Assembly (NCBI GenBank): GCA_016290875.1
Contig: JAEEVL010000022.1
Location: 1 to 55,931 of the forward strand
From: Ruminococcus sp.
GTDB lineage: Bacteria; Bacillota; Clostridia; Oscillospirales; Ruminococcaceae
DNA: 55,931 nucleotides
Reading direction: 5' to 3'
Position 1 is the stretch's first letter; every line of letters begins with the position of its first letter. Positions 37,088 through 45,356 of this stretch are shown piece by piece. The translations under genes were made by a program, and so were the position numbers. The notes beneath the pieces are model-generated. The model saw only the letters and a list, made by a program, of their open reading frames with translations, was not told where the DNA came from and searched no databases.

Positions 37088-39010
37088 ATGGTAAACTATA
37101 CACTTCCGGATATACTTCTCACGCATCCGTTTCCGGAAAAGAAGATAATAACTGTTGATAAAAGTAACAACACGTCTGTCCTGACTTATGGTGAACTAAG
37201 AGAACAGGCAGCTGCCGCAGGAGCAGCGCTTCAGGGCATAATAAGCAAGGGCGGCAGAGTGATTATTTCAATAGCTGATACAGGAGAATTCATAAGGGCT
37301 TTCTGGTCGGTCATACTTGCAGGCGGAACTGCTGTTCCCGTCACTCCGCCCCTTGACGGAGTTTATTCAGACGAAAAGCAGGATGTTATAAAGCTTGGGA
37401 AGATAGCAAGGATAACCGGTGCTCCGCTGATACTTTGCGGTGATATGGAGTTTCCCTCTGTAAGCAGGCTTTTCCCTGATAAGAAAGTTATGAGGTTCAG
37501 CGAACTGGCTTCATCTGCTGTAAAGGGAACGTCCCCAGTGAATGATACAAAGCCGGATGACACAGCGCTTATCGTGTTTACATCAGGAAGTACAGGTGAT
37601 CCTAAGGGAGCACCGCTGACTCACAGAAATGTAATTGCAGGAATGCTTTCCGACAACTCGTTCCTTGATTATAACGACAGCCATTCATTCCTTAACTGGT
37701 TCCCGCTTGAACACGTTGTACCGCTTATTATTTTCCACATTATGCCGCTTATGCTCGGCTCGGAGCAGGTACACATATCACCTGTAAATGTGCTTGCTGA
37801 TATTACCTCGTGGCTTTCGGAACTTGACAGGTTCGGTACAAATGTAAGCTGGGCACCTAATTTCGCCTTTACTATGCTTCTTGAAGCAGAAAACAAGATT
37901 GCCGGTATGGACGTCTATCTTGATAAGATGTATGAGTTCATGAACGGCGGAGAGGCTATCAATGTATTAACGTCGCTGAAGTGTATGGAAATGCTCGGCG
38001 GCAAAGGTCTGCGTCAGAACGCTATGATACCGATATGGGGAATGTCCGAAGTGGCTGTGGGCATGACATTTACAAGAAAATTCGGCGAAAACCGTTACAG
38101 AAACTCGGTATCTGTCGGTGAAGTAACGAGCGGTTATGAGATACGCATTGTAAACGACGGAAAGACAGTAATCGATGATGATATCGAGGGAGATATCGAA
38201 GTACGCGGCGAGCCTGTTTTCTCGGGCTATATAAATTTCGACAACTCTCTCTGCTTCACATCTGACGGCTGGTTCAGGACAGGCGATATAGGTGTATGGA
38301 AGAACGGTGAGATAGTCATTTGCGGACGTTCTGCCGAAAATTTCATCCAGAACGGTGTGAATATATCCCTGCAGGAGATAACAGCTTTCATACAGGATGA
38401 GCTTTCACAGAAAGGTCTCAGTCTCACGTTAAGAGTCTATGCGGTAAAGAATAACGAGACACAGGCGGATGAACTTGTGGTGTTCTCAGAGCGTCCGGAC
38501 GGCATTTCAGAGGATGAGGTGACAGACCTTATCCTTGAAAAACTGAGGATAAGATATTCGTTCGGTTTCAGATACATCGTGTACATTGAGCGGAGTGAAT
38601 TTCCGAGGACACCTCTTGGAAAGATCGACAAAAAGGTGCTTTTGAGGAGATTTTCAGACGGTGAATACAATGTCCGTGATATGTTATCGGCTTCAGCGGA
38701 CAGACATACTGATGAAGGGGAGCTTTCTGACGAACAGCGTATGATGATCTATATGTGGGCGGATAATCTTGGCGTAAAGATCTCTGAATTATCAGCAGAC
38801 GACGCTTATTTCACAATAGGCGGAAACTCCGCAAAAGCAGCTGCGCTCATACCTAAGATCAACGAGATATTCAGGTGCAGCATAACAGCACAGGATCTGG
38901 TGAAATATAATTCTGTAAACGCACTTCTCGGCTTTATAGGTGTCGGAGATACAGAAAATGTAGAGGGTTCTGCGGAAGAAGAGGACGATTGTGAATTCAT
39001 TGTACTCTGA
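37088..39010 (+). CDS. Adenylation-carrier didomain protein (FAAL-like)
   Basis: This 640-residue protein has an AMP-binding domain (about 1-540) with TSGSTGDPKGAP near 165, and a segment (NWFPLEHVVPL...GSEQVHISP...WLSELDRFGTNVSWAPNFAF) typical of loading-type adenylating domains of NRPS/PKS systems. A C-terminal carrier domain has Ser581 in IGGNSAKA. It likely activates an acid and loads it onto its own phosphopantetheine arm as starter unit. ATG 37088 follows GAAGGAGA; an in-frame TTG at 37073 overlaps the site. The substrate cannot be read from sequence by eye. Confidence 0.85.
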   Translation: MVNYTLPDILLTHPFPEKKIITVDKSNNTSVLTYGELREQAAAAGAALQGIISKGGRVIISIADTGEFIRAFWSVILAGGTAVPVTPPLDGVYSDEKQDVIKLGKIARITGAPLILCGDMEFPSVSRLFPDKKVMRFSELASSAVKGTSPVNDTKPDDTALIVFTSGSTGDPKGAPLTHRNVIAGMLSDNSFLDYNDSHSFLNWFPLEHVVPLIIFHIMPLMLGSEQVHISPVNVLADITSWLSELDRFGTNVSWAPNFAFTMLLEAENKIAGMDVYLDKMYEFMNGGEAINVLTSLKCMEMLGGKGLRQNAMIPIWGMSEVAVGMTFTRKFGENRYRNSVSVGEVTSGYEIRIVNDGKTVIDDDIEGDIEVRGEPVFSGYINFDNSLCFTSDGWFRTGDIGVWKNGEIVICGRSAENFIQNGVNISLQEITAFIQDELSQKGLSLTLRVYAVKNNETQADELVVFSERPDGISEDEVTDLILEKLRIRYSFGFRYIVYIERSEFPRTPLGKIDKKVLLRRFSDGEYNVRDMLSASADRHTDEGELSDEQRMMIYMWADNLGVKISELSADDAYFTIGGNSAKAAALIPKINEIFRCSITAQDLVKYNSVNALLGFIGVGDTENVEGSAEEEDDCEFIVL

Positions 39011-39671
39011 TATGTGCCGGACGTATATATTCCGTGACTTTGAAGCAATATCCGAAGAAGAACTCAGGAAGTGGTATAAACTGCTTCCTGAGAGTCGTTT
39101 TCATAAGGCTATGCAGTATAAGTTTTTCAGAGACAGACGTACAAGCGTACTTGCTTTTCTTTTACTGAGGATAGCTTTTTCTGAAACTACCGGTATCGTT
39201 GATATACCTGAGCTGAGAACAAATGCTTACGGAAAGCCGTATTTTCTTCCGGATACTGATATTTTCAGCCTTTCACACAGCAGCGGTGCGGTGATGTGTT
39301 CATATGGAAGCAGATGCGGCTGTGATATACAGGAGAACGAACCGGCAATAAAAACTGCTGCAGAAATGATCATGACACCGCAAGAAGTATCTGCCGCTTC
39401 TGATGATGTAACGGAATTTATGCGTATATGGACTTTCAAGGAAGCATACGGCAAGTACCTCGGGAAAGGTCTTAATCATAGCGCAGAGGAAGTATCTTTT
39501 GCAGGATTCGTCGGAAGAAACGGCATAAACAGAATGGATGATCTGTATATGTATTCCTGTGCAGATAATGAGATTGCTTATTGTGTTATATCAGACAAGA
39601 CGCCGGAGATAATAATTCTTGATCGTAATGACTTCTGCAAGAGATGCAGCCGACTGAAAGGAGTGATCTGA
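38991..39671 (+). CDS. Sfp-type 4'-phosphopantetheinyl transferase
   Basis: This 226-residue protein has FSLSHSSGAVMCSYG, the Mg-binding GCDIQ (about 110-114; usual GIDIE) and WTFKEAYGKYLGKGL (about 148-162; the WxxKEA motif). It transfers phosphopantetheine from CoA to the carrier Ser residues, here presumably Ser943 and Ser581 of the two carrier proteins. It starts at GTG 38991 after AGAGGA, overlapping the carrier gene by 20 bases. Confidence 0.9.
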   Translation: MNSLYSDMCRTYIFRDFEAISEEELRKWYKLLPESRFHKAMQYKFFRDRRTSVLAFLLLRIAFSETTGIVDIPELRTNAYGKPYFLPDTDIFSLSHSSGAVMCSYGSRCGCDIQENEPAIKTAAEMIMTPQEVSAASDDVTEFMRIWTFKEAYGKYLGKGLNHSAEEVSFAGFVGRNGINRMDDLYMYSCADNEIAYCVISDKTPEIIILDRNDFCKRCSRLKGVI

Positions 39672-39673
39672 CA

Positions 39674-40510
39674 ATGAAACTGTATACTGTAATATCTGAG
39701 GGCAGAGAAAAGGTAGCCGCTTTGTCAGACAGCGGACGTTTTTACTCCCTTGAAAACTCTGTCAGGGATATGAATGAACTTATAACCGGTCATTATGACA
39801 CAGAAAAGATCATTTCTGAAGGAATATTGCTTGCTGATGACGGATACGAGATAATTTCTCCAATACCAGTACCGCTTCAGGACGTGATATGTATTGCAAA
39901 AAACTATTACTATCCGGGAGATATTAAGAATACAGAGACGGAAGAAGCAGTATATTTCTCTAAGAGAGTAAGCTTTGCCAATCATCACGGCGGAGCAGTA
40001 CCGCTTTATGATATTTCATCTGCTTTTGATTATGAAACCGAACTTGGCATAATTCTGGCAGATGATGTGAAAGGTATTGTACCTGATGAAGTTCACAGCC
40101 ATATATTCGGGTATACAATAATAAATGACCTTTCAGACAGGATACTGCAAAATACTCACAAGCAATGGTATTTCGGGAAAAGTCTTGACGGTTACACGTC
40201 GATTGGACCGTGCATTGTGACGGCTGATGAATTCGGAAGCGGATATCCCTTTCATATCATGACGTATGTGAACGGTGAACTCAGACAAGATGATTCAACG
40301 CAGAATATGATAAGAAGTAACGGTGAAATAGTTTCTGAATTATCAGAATATATGACACTGCGTGCAGGAACGGTTATCGCAACGGGAACTCCATGGGGCG
40401 CAGGAAAGGATATTTCTCCGCCTGAATACCTGAAAGACGGCGACATTGTTGAAAGTGTCATTGAGGGAATAGGCACGCTTAGAAACGTTGTAAAAGCATA
40501 TAAAGCATAA
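39674..40510 (+). CDS. Fumarylacetoacetate hydrolase (FAH)-family enzyme
   Basis: This 278-residue protein has the C-terminal FAH fold: IAKNYYYPGDIK, the metal ligands E121 and E123 in YETELG, D152 in INDLSDR, KSLDGYTSIGPCIV, and GTPWGAGKDISPPEYLKDGDIVE near the end. FAH enzymes cleave C-C bonds of 1,3-diketo acids, decarboxylate or isomerise. Its place as last gene of an NRPS/PKS-like operon is unusual and suggests late processing of a beta-dicarbonyl product. ATG 39674 lies 8 bases after AAAGGAG. The stop overlaps the operon terminator. Confidence 0.88.
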   Translation: MKLYTVISEGREKVAALSDSGRFYSLENSVRDMNELITGHYDTEKIISEGILLADDGYEIISPIPVPLQDVICIAKNYYYPGDIKNTETEEAVYFSKRVSFANHHGGAVPLYDISSAFDYETELGIILADDVKGIVPDEVHSHIFGYTIINDLSDRILQNTHKQWYFGKSLDGYTSIGPCIVTADEFGSGYPFHIMTYVNGELRQDDSTQNMIRSNGEIVSELSEYMTLRAGTVIATGTPWGAGKDISPPEYLKDGDIVESVIEGIGTLRNVVKAYKA

Positions 40511-40540
40511 GGGCAGCATCATTTGATACTGCCCTGTTTT
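40510..40540 (+). terminator. Terminator of the biosynthetic operon
   Basis: AGGGCAG (40510-40516) pairs with CTGCCCT (40529-40535), followed by GTTTTGC; the stem starts in the stop codon of the FAH gene. Confidence 0.85.
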
Positions 40541-40557
40541 GCATTAACATTGGTCTG

Positions 40558-40642
40558 TGTGCAAAATGTGCAAAGTTGGTGTGACCTTTTCGCGAGCCTA
40601 AGAAAGTTTAAAACCTTACACCGAAAATGCACAAAATGCACA
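40558..40642. repeat. Dispersed hairpin element, copy E (arm word TGTGCA)
   Basis: Left arm TGTGCAAAATGTGCA, right arm TGCACAAAATGCACA; same words as copy A. It is the first member of a three-copy array between convergent genes. Confidence 0.8.
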
Positions 40643-40705
40643 TTGTGCCGGTTCTGACACGAAAAAAGGCTATATACCGGCAAAATCATAAAGCACTGGA
40701 CAAAA

Positions 40706-40792
40706 TGTGAAATTTGTAGTAAAGTTGGTGTAACCTTTTCACGAACCTAAGAAAGTTTAAAACCTTACACTGAAAATACTACAAAATTCACA
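40706..40792. repeat. Dispersed hairpin element, copy F (arm words TGTGAA and TGTAGT)
   Basis: Left TGTGAA-ATT-TGTAGT and right ACTACA-AAA-TTCACA are complementary in both words, although here the two words differ. It is separated from copy E by a spacer bounded by CCGGT and ACCGG. Confidence 0.82.
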
Positions 40793-40817
40793 GCAGTCAT
40801 CAGACCGAGGGACAAAA

Positions 40818-40894
40818 GGTAGCAAAATTGGTGTAACCTTTTAGCGAACCTAAGAAACTTTAAAACCTTACACTGAAAATACTATTTTACTATA
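40818..40894. repeat. Dispersed hairpin element, copy G (degenerate arms)
   Basis: Left GGTAGCAAAA and right ACTATTTTACTATA pair only partly; the core has drifted (TTAGCGAACC, AAACTTT). It is third in the array and corresponds to copy I. Confidence 0.7.
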
Positions 40895-40938
40895 AATATC
40901 CAACTGTGCCGGAAGCGTATGATTACTGCTGCCATCAA

Positions 40939-40973
40939 TGGATATTCGGGTATGACCTTTTCACAAGACTAAA
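40939..40973. repeat. Truncated hairpin element (copy K)
   Basis: TGGATATTCGGG then TATGACCTTTTCACAAGACTAA keeps only the left half of the core. Its arm word GGATAT is that of copy J, so the original array order was probably the same as at 49563-49920. ATATCC survives inside the adjoining terminator loop. Confidence 0.6.
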
Positions 40974-40997
40974 AAGCCCGGAGAAATATCCGGGCTT
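40970..40997 (-). terminator. Terminator of the left TetR-ABC-ABC operon
   Basis: On the minus strand AGCCCGG and CCGGGCT (40996-40975) enclose ATATTTCT and are followed by TTTTTAG. Confidence 0.82.
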
Positions 40998-41018
40998 TAA
41001 TGACTATATTTGGCTGTA

Positions 41019-42755
41019 TCAGTTCTTCCAGCCTGTACTTACCGCACGTTTTGTGACCATATTAAAATAGATACCGCCCATATCCATAAGGCTCTTATGA
41101 TCGCCCGATTCAGCTATCTGTCCGTCCTTGATGACCATGATGTTATCCGCACCGGCTATGGTATTGAGTCTGTGGGCAATGACAAGCAAGGTCTTACCTT
41201 TGCAGAGCTCTGAGATCGCCTGCTGGATATAGCTTTCGTTGTCAGCGTCAACACTTGCAGTCGCCTCGTCAAGAATAACTATCGGTGAATCTTTCAGGAT
41301 ACATCTTGCAATTGAGAGCCTTTGTGCCTGACCTCCCGAAAGTGAAGCTCCGCCCTCGCCGATAACAGTATCAAAGCCGTCGGGCAGTTCCATAATAAAA
41401 TCATAGCACCGTGCCTTTTTTGCAGCTTCGATGACTTCTTCACGGCTCGCATCAGGTCTTCCGAGAGCGATATTATTGTAAACAGTATCCTGAAACAGAT
41501 ATACACGCTGAAATACCATGCTTATATTATCCATAAGCGTTGAAAGCGGCAGTTTTCTTATATCCGTTCCTCTCAGCATTATCCCGCCTGACTTTATATC
41601 CCAGAAACGGGGAAGGAGACTTGCGATAGTAGATTTGCCGCCGCCAGACGGTCCTACAAGAGCAGTCATAGTTCCTTTATCTGCGCTGAACGATATGTTT
41701 TTTAGCACATCTTTTTCATTGTAAGCAAAGGTCACGTTTTTGTATTCTATCTCAGGTGCATCACTATCCGTCAGCACTTGTGTACCGCTGTCATCAAGCT
41801 GTTTTTCATCAAAGACAGCCTCTATCCTGTCCATACAAGCACTCATTACGGTAAGCCTTGCCTCCTGGTCGTAGAAGGATTTTATCGGTACGAACAGGTC
41901 AAAAAGACAAAGAAGGATCCCAATGAAGAAGTTCAGTTCTATGAAATCTTTGGCGTATAAAAGTGATGAAACAGCGAGTATGAATGCCGTACCCAGTCCG
42001 TAGACAAGAAATACACCCATACTGAACGGCATATGCGCTTCCTCAAATCCGAGGTTCACACGGCAGTTGTTTTCAAAGCTTTTAGTGAGTTCCTTAGATT
42101 TGTCTCCAAGCAGATTGTAAGTCTTGATGATGCCGATGCCCTCTGTGAAATCGAGAACAGCCTGTGTCTGTATTTCGGAAGCGTCCTGACGCTGTCCTGA
42201 ATGATAGAGGTCGCTTTTGACCATTCTTCTGCTTAAAAGTATCATGCAGCCAGTAACAGCAAGTGAAGCTATCCCAAGCCTCCAGTCAAAAAAGAACATG
42301 AATAATATCATTATCGCCTGAGAGAACAGATAGCTCATCATATCTGCAAGTACCATCATGCAGTTCTCTTCTATGAAGACCATATCCGTCGACAGGACAG
42401 AACTTATCTTGCCGATGTTGCCTTCGGTGAAATATCCCATTGGCAGACGGCGCAGATGTTCACCGAGCTTCATTCGCATATCAGCAAATATCATATAACC
42501 CGCCGCACTTTGCAGTCTGTCCGCAAAGTATTGCAGTATAGCCTGTATCACAACGCCGACAACAAGGGCTGCTGCAGCATATATGCAGGCTCTTTTTGTG
42601 ACCGTTCCGTCAATAAAAGCCGTCACAATGAAATACATCAGGATTATCGGCATTTTCATAAATACGCCTTTCAGAAAGGATAAAAACATAGCGCCATAGA
42701 TCCTGCCCTTGTATTTCCCTGAAACATTGAGAATTCGCTTTATCATACCTGTCAT
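41019..42755 (-). CDS. ABC half-transporter (permease-ATPase), second of left pair
   Basis: This 578-residue protein has six membrane helices (about 15-310), Walker A GPSGGGKST, signature LSGGQAQRLSIAR and Walker B PIVILDEATASVDADNE. The ATPase stretch VFQRVYLFQDTVYNNIALG resembles its mirror partner at 47797 (VFQRVYLFEDTIANKIRFG). It overlaps the upstream half-transporter by 4 bases and probably forms a heterodimer with it, of the type seen in YbtP/YbtQ and IrtA/IrtB siderophore systems or in multidrug pairs. Confidence 0.88.
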   Translation of the reverse strand: MTGMIKRILNVSGKYKGRIYGAMFLSFLKGVFMKMPIILMYFIVTAFIDGTVTKRACIYAAAALVVGVVIQAILQYFADRLQSAAGYMIFADMRMKLGEHLRRLPMGYFTEGNIGKISSVLSTDMVFIEENCMMVLADMMSYLFSQAIMILFMFFFDWRLGIASLAVTGCMILLSRRMVKSDLYHSGQRQDASEIQTQAVLDFTEGIGIIKTYNLLGDKSKELTKSFENNCRVNLGFEEAHMPFSMGVFLVYGLGTAFILAVSSLLYAKDFIELNFFIGILLCLFDLFVPIKSFYDQEARLTVMSACMDRIEAVFDEKQLDDSGTQVLTDSDAPEIEYKNVTFAYNEKDVLKNISFSADKGTMTALVGPSGGGKSTIASLLPRFWDIKSGGIMLRGTDIRKLPLSTLMDNISMVFQRVYLFQDTVYNNIALGRPDASREEVIEAAKKARCYDFIMELPDGFDTVIGEGGASLSGGQAQRLSIARCILKDSPIVILDEATASVDADNESYIQQAISELCKGKTLLVIAHRLNTIAGADNIMVIKDGQIAESGDHKSLMDMGGIYFNMVTKRAVSTGWKN

Positions 42756-44494
42756 GCTCTCACCTCATTTCCGATAGTCCAGCTCGCTCTTGCTTCGCTG
42801 CTGTTCCAGAGTTTTTTGTACTCATCGCAGCTTTGCAGGAGCTTTTCGTGTGTATCTGCTGCTATAATATTTCCGTCTTTCATAACGCATATCTTATCTG
42901 CATTGACAATAGTCTGTAAGCGGTGAGCGATGACAAGTACAGTCTTACCCTTTATGATCTGAGCTATAGCCGAGTTCATCTTTTCCTCATTCTCAGGATC
43001 AATAAATGCTGTTGCTTCGTCAAGTACGATGACCGGAGCGTTTTTCAGTATCGCTCTCGCAAGGGATATACGCTGACGTTCGCCGCCGGACAGCTGTTTA
43101 CCTCCGTCACCTGCCATTGTGTCAATACCCTTAGGCAGACGGGCAAGGAACTCTCCGCACTGAGCTTTTTCAGCAGCCGCCAGAACTTCTTCACGGCTTG
43201 CGTCGGGTTTGCCTATAAGAATGTTTTCATAAAGCGTTGTGTTGAATAAGAACTGCTCCTGTGAAACATAGGATATATTATCATTTAACGCTTCAATGCT
43301 CATATCAGCAATATCCTGACCGCCGAGCGTGATCGTTCCGCCGTTGATATCATAGTAATGAACAAGCAGCTTGGCAAGAGTTGATTTGCCGCTGCCTGAT
43401 TCGCCGACCAGAGCCGTGAGCGTGCCTTCTCCAAGTTCAAGAGAAACGCCGTGCAGCACTTCCTGTTCCTTATAACCGAAATGAACGTCCTCGAATTTTA
43501 CAACATGAGAATCACCCTTGAAATCTGCATTGTTTGTTTTCAGCGGTTCGCCGTCCATAGCCTTTTCTATCTCGTCTATCTTGTAATTGAGCTGAGGAAA
43601 CTTTCCTGCGAAATTGAGTGCTTTAAGCAATGGCATACCAATCGCCAGCGACAGACAGAATACAAGGACCAAGTCCGCAAGAGTTGATGCACCGTTTATA
43701 ACAAGAAGCGTTCCCACAGGAAGCATAACAAGAGCAACACATGGAAGTAACGCACTGTACAACGCCATCCAGGGCCAGCATATCTTGTACCAGTCGAGTG
43801 TGAAATCACGGTAGCTCTTTATGTCTTTTTCATAACGCTGATAGGACTCTCCGTCACGGCCGAATACTTTTACTACTTCCATTCCGTTGACGTACTCGAT
43901 GATAGTTGCGTTCATTTTTGCAGAAGCAGTATAGTAATCATTCATCTTCTCCATACCGGACTTGAACATCATTCCCATAGCGAACATTCCAAGCGGCAGG
44001 GAACAGAGCGAAAGCAAAGCGAGTTTCCAGTCAGCAAAGAACATACAGATAATTGCAATAAGAGCCATTGAAAGATTGGCTATACCCTCCGGTATAGCGT
44101 GCGCAAGCAATAACTCGACCTGTTCAATATCATCGGTGAAGAGCTTTTTTATCTTACCGTTACCCATATCATGAATCGTACCAAGAGGCTGACGTTCCAG
44201 TTTTTTCTGTAATGATATGCGTATGTTTTTCAGTGTGTTGAATGCTGATATATGAGAGAATTTCAGTCCGAGAACATATATGGTAGCATATGCTAACTCA
44301 AATATAAAAATAAAAGCTATGTGACTTATGTAATAGCCTGCCGAGAGCTTTTCGCCCTCGAGCAGAGGCTTTATGATACGGTATACAAGAAAAAACGGTA
44401 CAGCCGAAGCTATAAGCGCAATAAACATAGCCGCAAGCGCAGCATAGGTATATTTGATATATCCGCCCATGTAGGGCTTGATCTTTCTGAACAC
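42752..44494 (-). CDS. ABC half-transporter (permease-ATPase), first of left pair
   Basis: This 580-residue protein starts at GTG 44494 (FRKIKPYMGGYIKYTY), one base overlapping the TetR stop codon and 9 bases after GGAGGAG, so translation is coupled. It has six membrane helices, Walker A GESGSGKST, LSGGERQRISLARAIL and VIVLDEATAFIDPENE. The last motif closely matches the partner at 46034 (ILDEATAYTDPENE). An upstream in-frame extension lies inside the TetR gene and is not used. Substrate unknown. Confidence 0.87.
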   Translation of the reverse strand: MFRKIKPYMGGYIKYTYAALAAMFIALIASAVPFFLVYRIIKPLLEGEKLSAGYYISHIAFIFIFELAYATIYVLGLKFSHISAFNTLKNIRISLQKKLERQPLGTIHDMGNGKIKKLFTDDIEQVELLLAHAIPEGIANLSMALIAIICMFFADWKLALLSLCSLPLGMFAMGMMFKSGMEKMNDYYTASAKMNATIIEYVNGMEVVKVFGRDGESYQRYEKDIKSYRDFTLDWYKICWPWMALYSALLPCVALVMLPVGTLLVINGASTLADLVLVFCLSLAIGMPLLKALNFAGKFPQLNYKIDEIEKAMDGEPLKTNNADFKGDSHVVKFEDVHFGYKEQEVLHGVSLELGEGTLTALVGESGSGKSTLAKLLVHYYDINGGTITLGGQDIADMSIEALNDNISYVSQEQFLFNTTLYENILIGKPDASREEVLAAAEKAQCGEFLARLPKGIDTMAGDGGKQLSGGERQRISLARAILKNAPVIVLDEATAFIDPENEEKMNSAIAQIIKGKTVLVIAHRLQTIVNADKICVMKDGNIIAADTHEKLLQSCDEYKKLWNSSEARASWTIGNEVRA

Positions 44495-45120
44495 TATTTT
44501 TCTCCTCCTTCTAAAAGTATAACGTCCCGCCAGTTGAAGAATCTGCACATTATGCGGCAGTGCTCCTGTATTTTCTTCCATGACATTTTATGTATGAAAG
44601 GCTCACATACACAAGTCCAATACGATGAAATGAGAACATGAAATTCCTCGCGTGTGACATCTGACTTTGCAAGTCCGCGTCGTTTAGCTTCATCATAGAA
44701 TTTCTCATAGGCGTAACTAAGCCTGGTAACAAATTCATGATTAAAGTTCTCGTATCTTGTTCCTGCCGCTTTATCAATAAGCAGAGTGAAGGTGATCCTG
44801 TTGTCATAAAGCAGCTTGAACATCGGAATAAAAGACTCATAGCTCATTGTCCAAGATTTTATGATGTCCTCGTCGCTGAGCGCAGAAAAATCAATATCAG
44901 ACCTGCTGTCAACAAAATCGTTAAGCTCCGAAACTATGCCGCTGACAACAGCGCAGAAAAGTTCCTCTTTTCCCTTGTAGCGCTTATATAGCGCTCCTGT
45001 TGTAATATCAGCATTTTCGCATATAGTTTTGAGTTCAGCTTTTATAAATCCTTTTTTGTTGAATTCGGCTTCAGCGCTTGCGATCAATCTCGGATCAATA
45101 CTTGTATCAGGCGTTGACAT
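44494..45120 (-). CDS. TetR-family regulator of the left ABC pair
   Basis: This 208-residue protein has an N-terminal HTH (about 10-55; FIKAELKTICENADITTGALYKRYKGKEELF). The C-terminal domain is helical and ligand-variable. The gene is co-transcribed with the two ABC half-transporters and divergent from a second TetR gene; the operator candidate at its promoter suggests autorepression. It starts at ATG after AAAGGAG. Confidence 0.88.
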   Translation of the reverse strand: MSTPDTSIDPRLIASAEAEFNKKGFIKAELKTICENADITTGALYKRYKGKEELFCAVVSGIVSELNDFVDSRSDIDFSALSDEDIIKSWTMSYESFIPMFKLLYDNRITFTLLIDKAAGTRYENFNHEFVTRLSYAYEKFYDEAKRRGLAKSDVTREEFHVLISSYWTCVCEPFIHKMSWKKIQEHCRIMCRFFNWRDVILLEGGEK

Positions 45121-45149
45121 AAATACTCTCCTTTGATATTTGAATTATC

Positions 45150-45193
45150 GATAATCTGATTATCATTTTAGCATATACTAACACAAATGTCAA
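45150..45193 (-). promoter_or_regulatory. Promoter and operator of the left TetR-ABC-ABC operon
   Basis: On the minus strand TTGACA (45193-45188), a 17-base gap, then TAAAAT (45170-45165). Right after the -10 lies GATAATC-T-GATTATC (45150-45164), a perfect 7-1-7 palindrome over the start site, and TTATCGATAA (45145-45154) overlaps it. It is the likely operator of the TetR protein encoded here. Confidence 0.72.
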
Positions 45194-45278
45194 TAGGGTA
45201 ATTAAAGACTTTTTATTTAACAATTGCTGTCTATATCAATCAAGCAAATGAAAAATCTACATTTTTTCTTAAAGGGTA

Positions 45279-45307
45279 TTGACAAATGCTTTTATACGTT
45301 ATATAAT
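45279..45307 (+). promoter_or_regulatory. Promoter of the right TetR gene
   Basis: TTGACA (45279-45284), a 17-base gap, then TATAAT (45302-45307): a near-perfect consensus. Confidence 0.85.
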
Positions 45308-45311
45308 ACTA

Positions 45312-45338
45312 ACTGTAAGTAAACAGTGTTCACTTACA
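45312..45338. promoter_or_regulatory. TetR operator at the right promoter
   Basis: CTGTAAGT-(11)-ACTTACAG is a perfect inverted repeat 4 bases after the -10; the middle AACAGTGTT adds further symmetry. It differs from the GATAATC site of the left promoter, so the two regulators probably bind separate sites. Confidence 0.65.
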
Positions 45339-45356
45339 GGAGTGGAGGGATGTAGA

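Noticed and set aside
40558..40894. CRISPR array
   Set aside because: Three repeated units occur in a row, but the conserved parts are about 50 bases, spacers are themselves conserved (CCGGT...ACCGG), the arms pair within each copy and no cas genes are present.
45150..45164. Fur box
   Set aside because: GATAATC-T-GATTATC resembles a Fur 7-1-7 site but lacks the exact TGATAAT-ATTATCA register and lies at the promoter of an autoregulated TetR operon, so a TetR operator is more likely.
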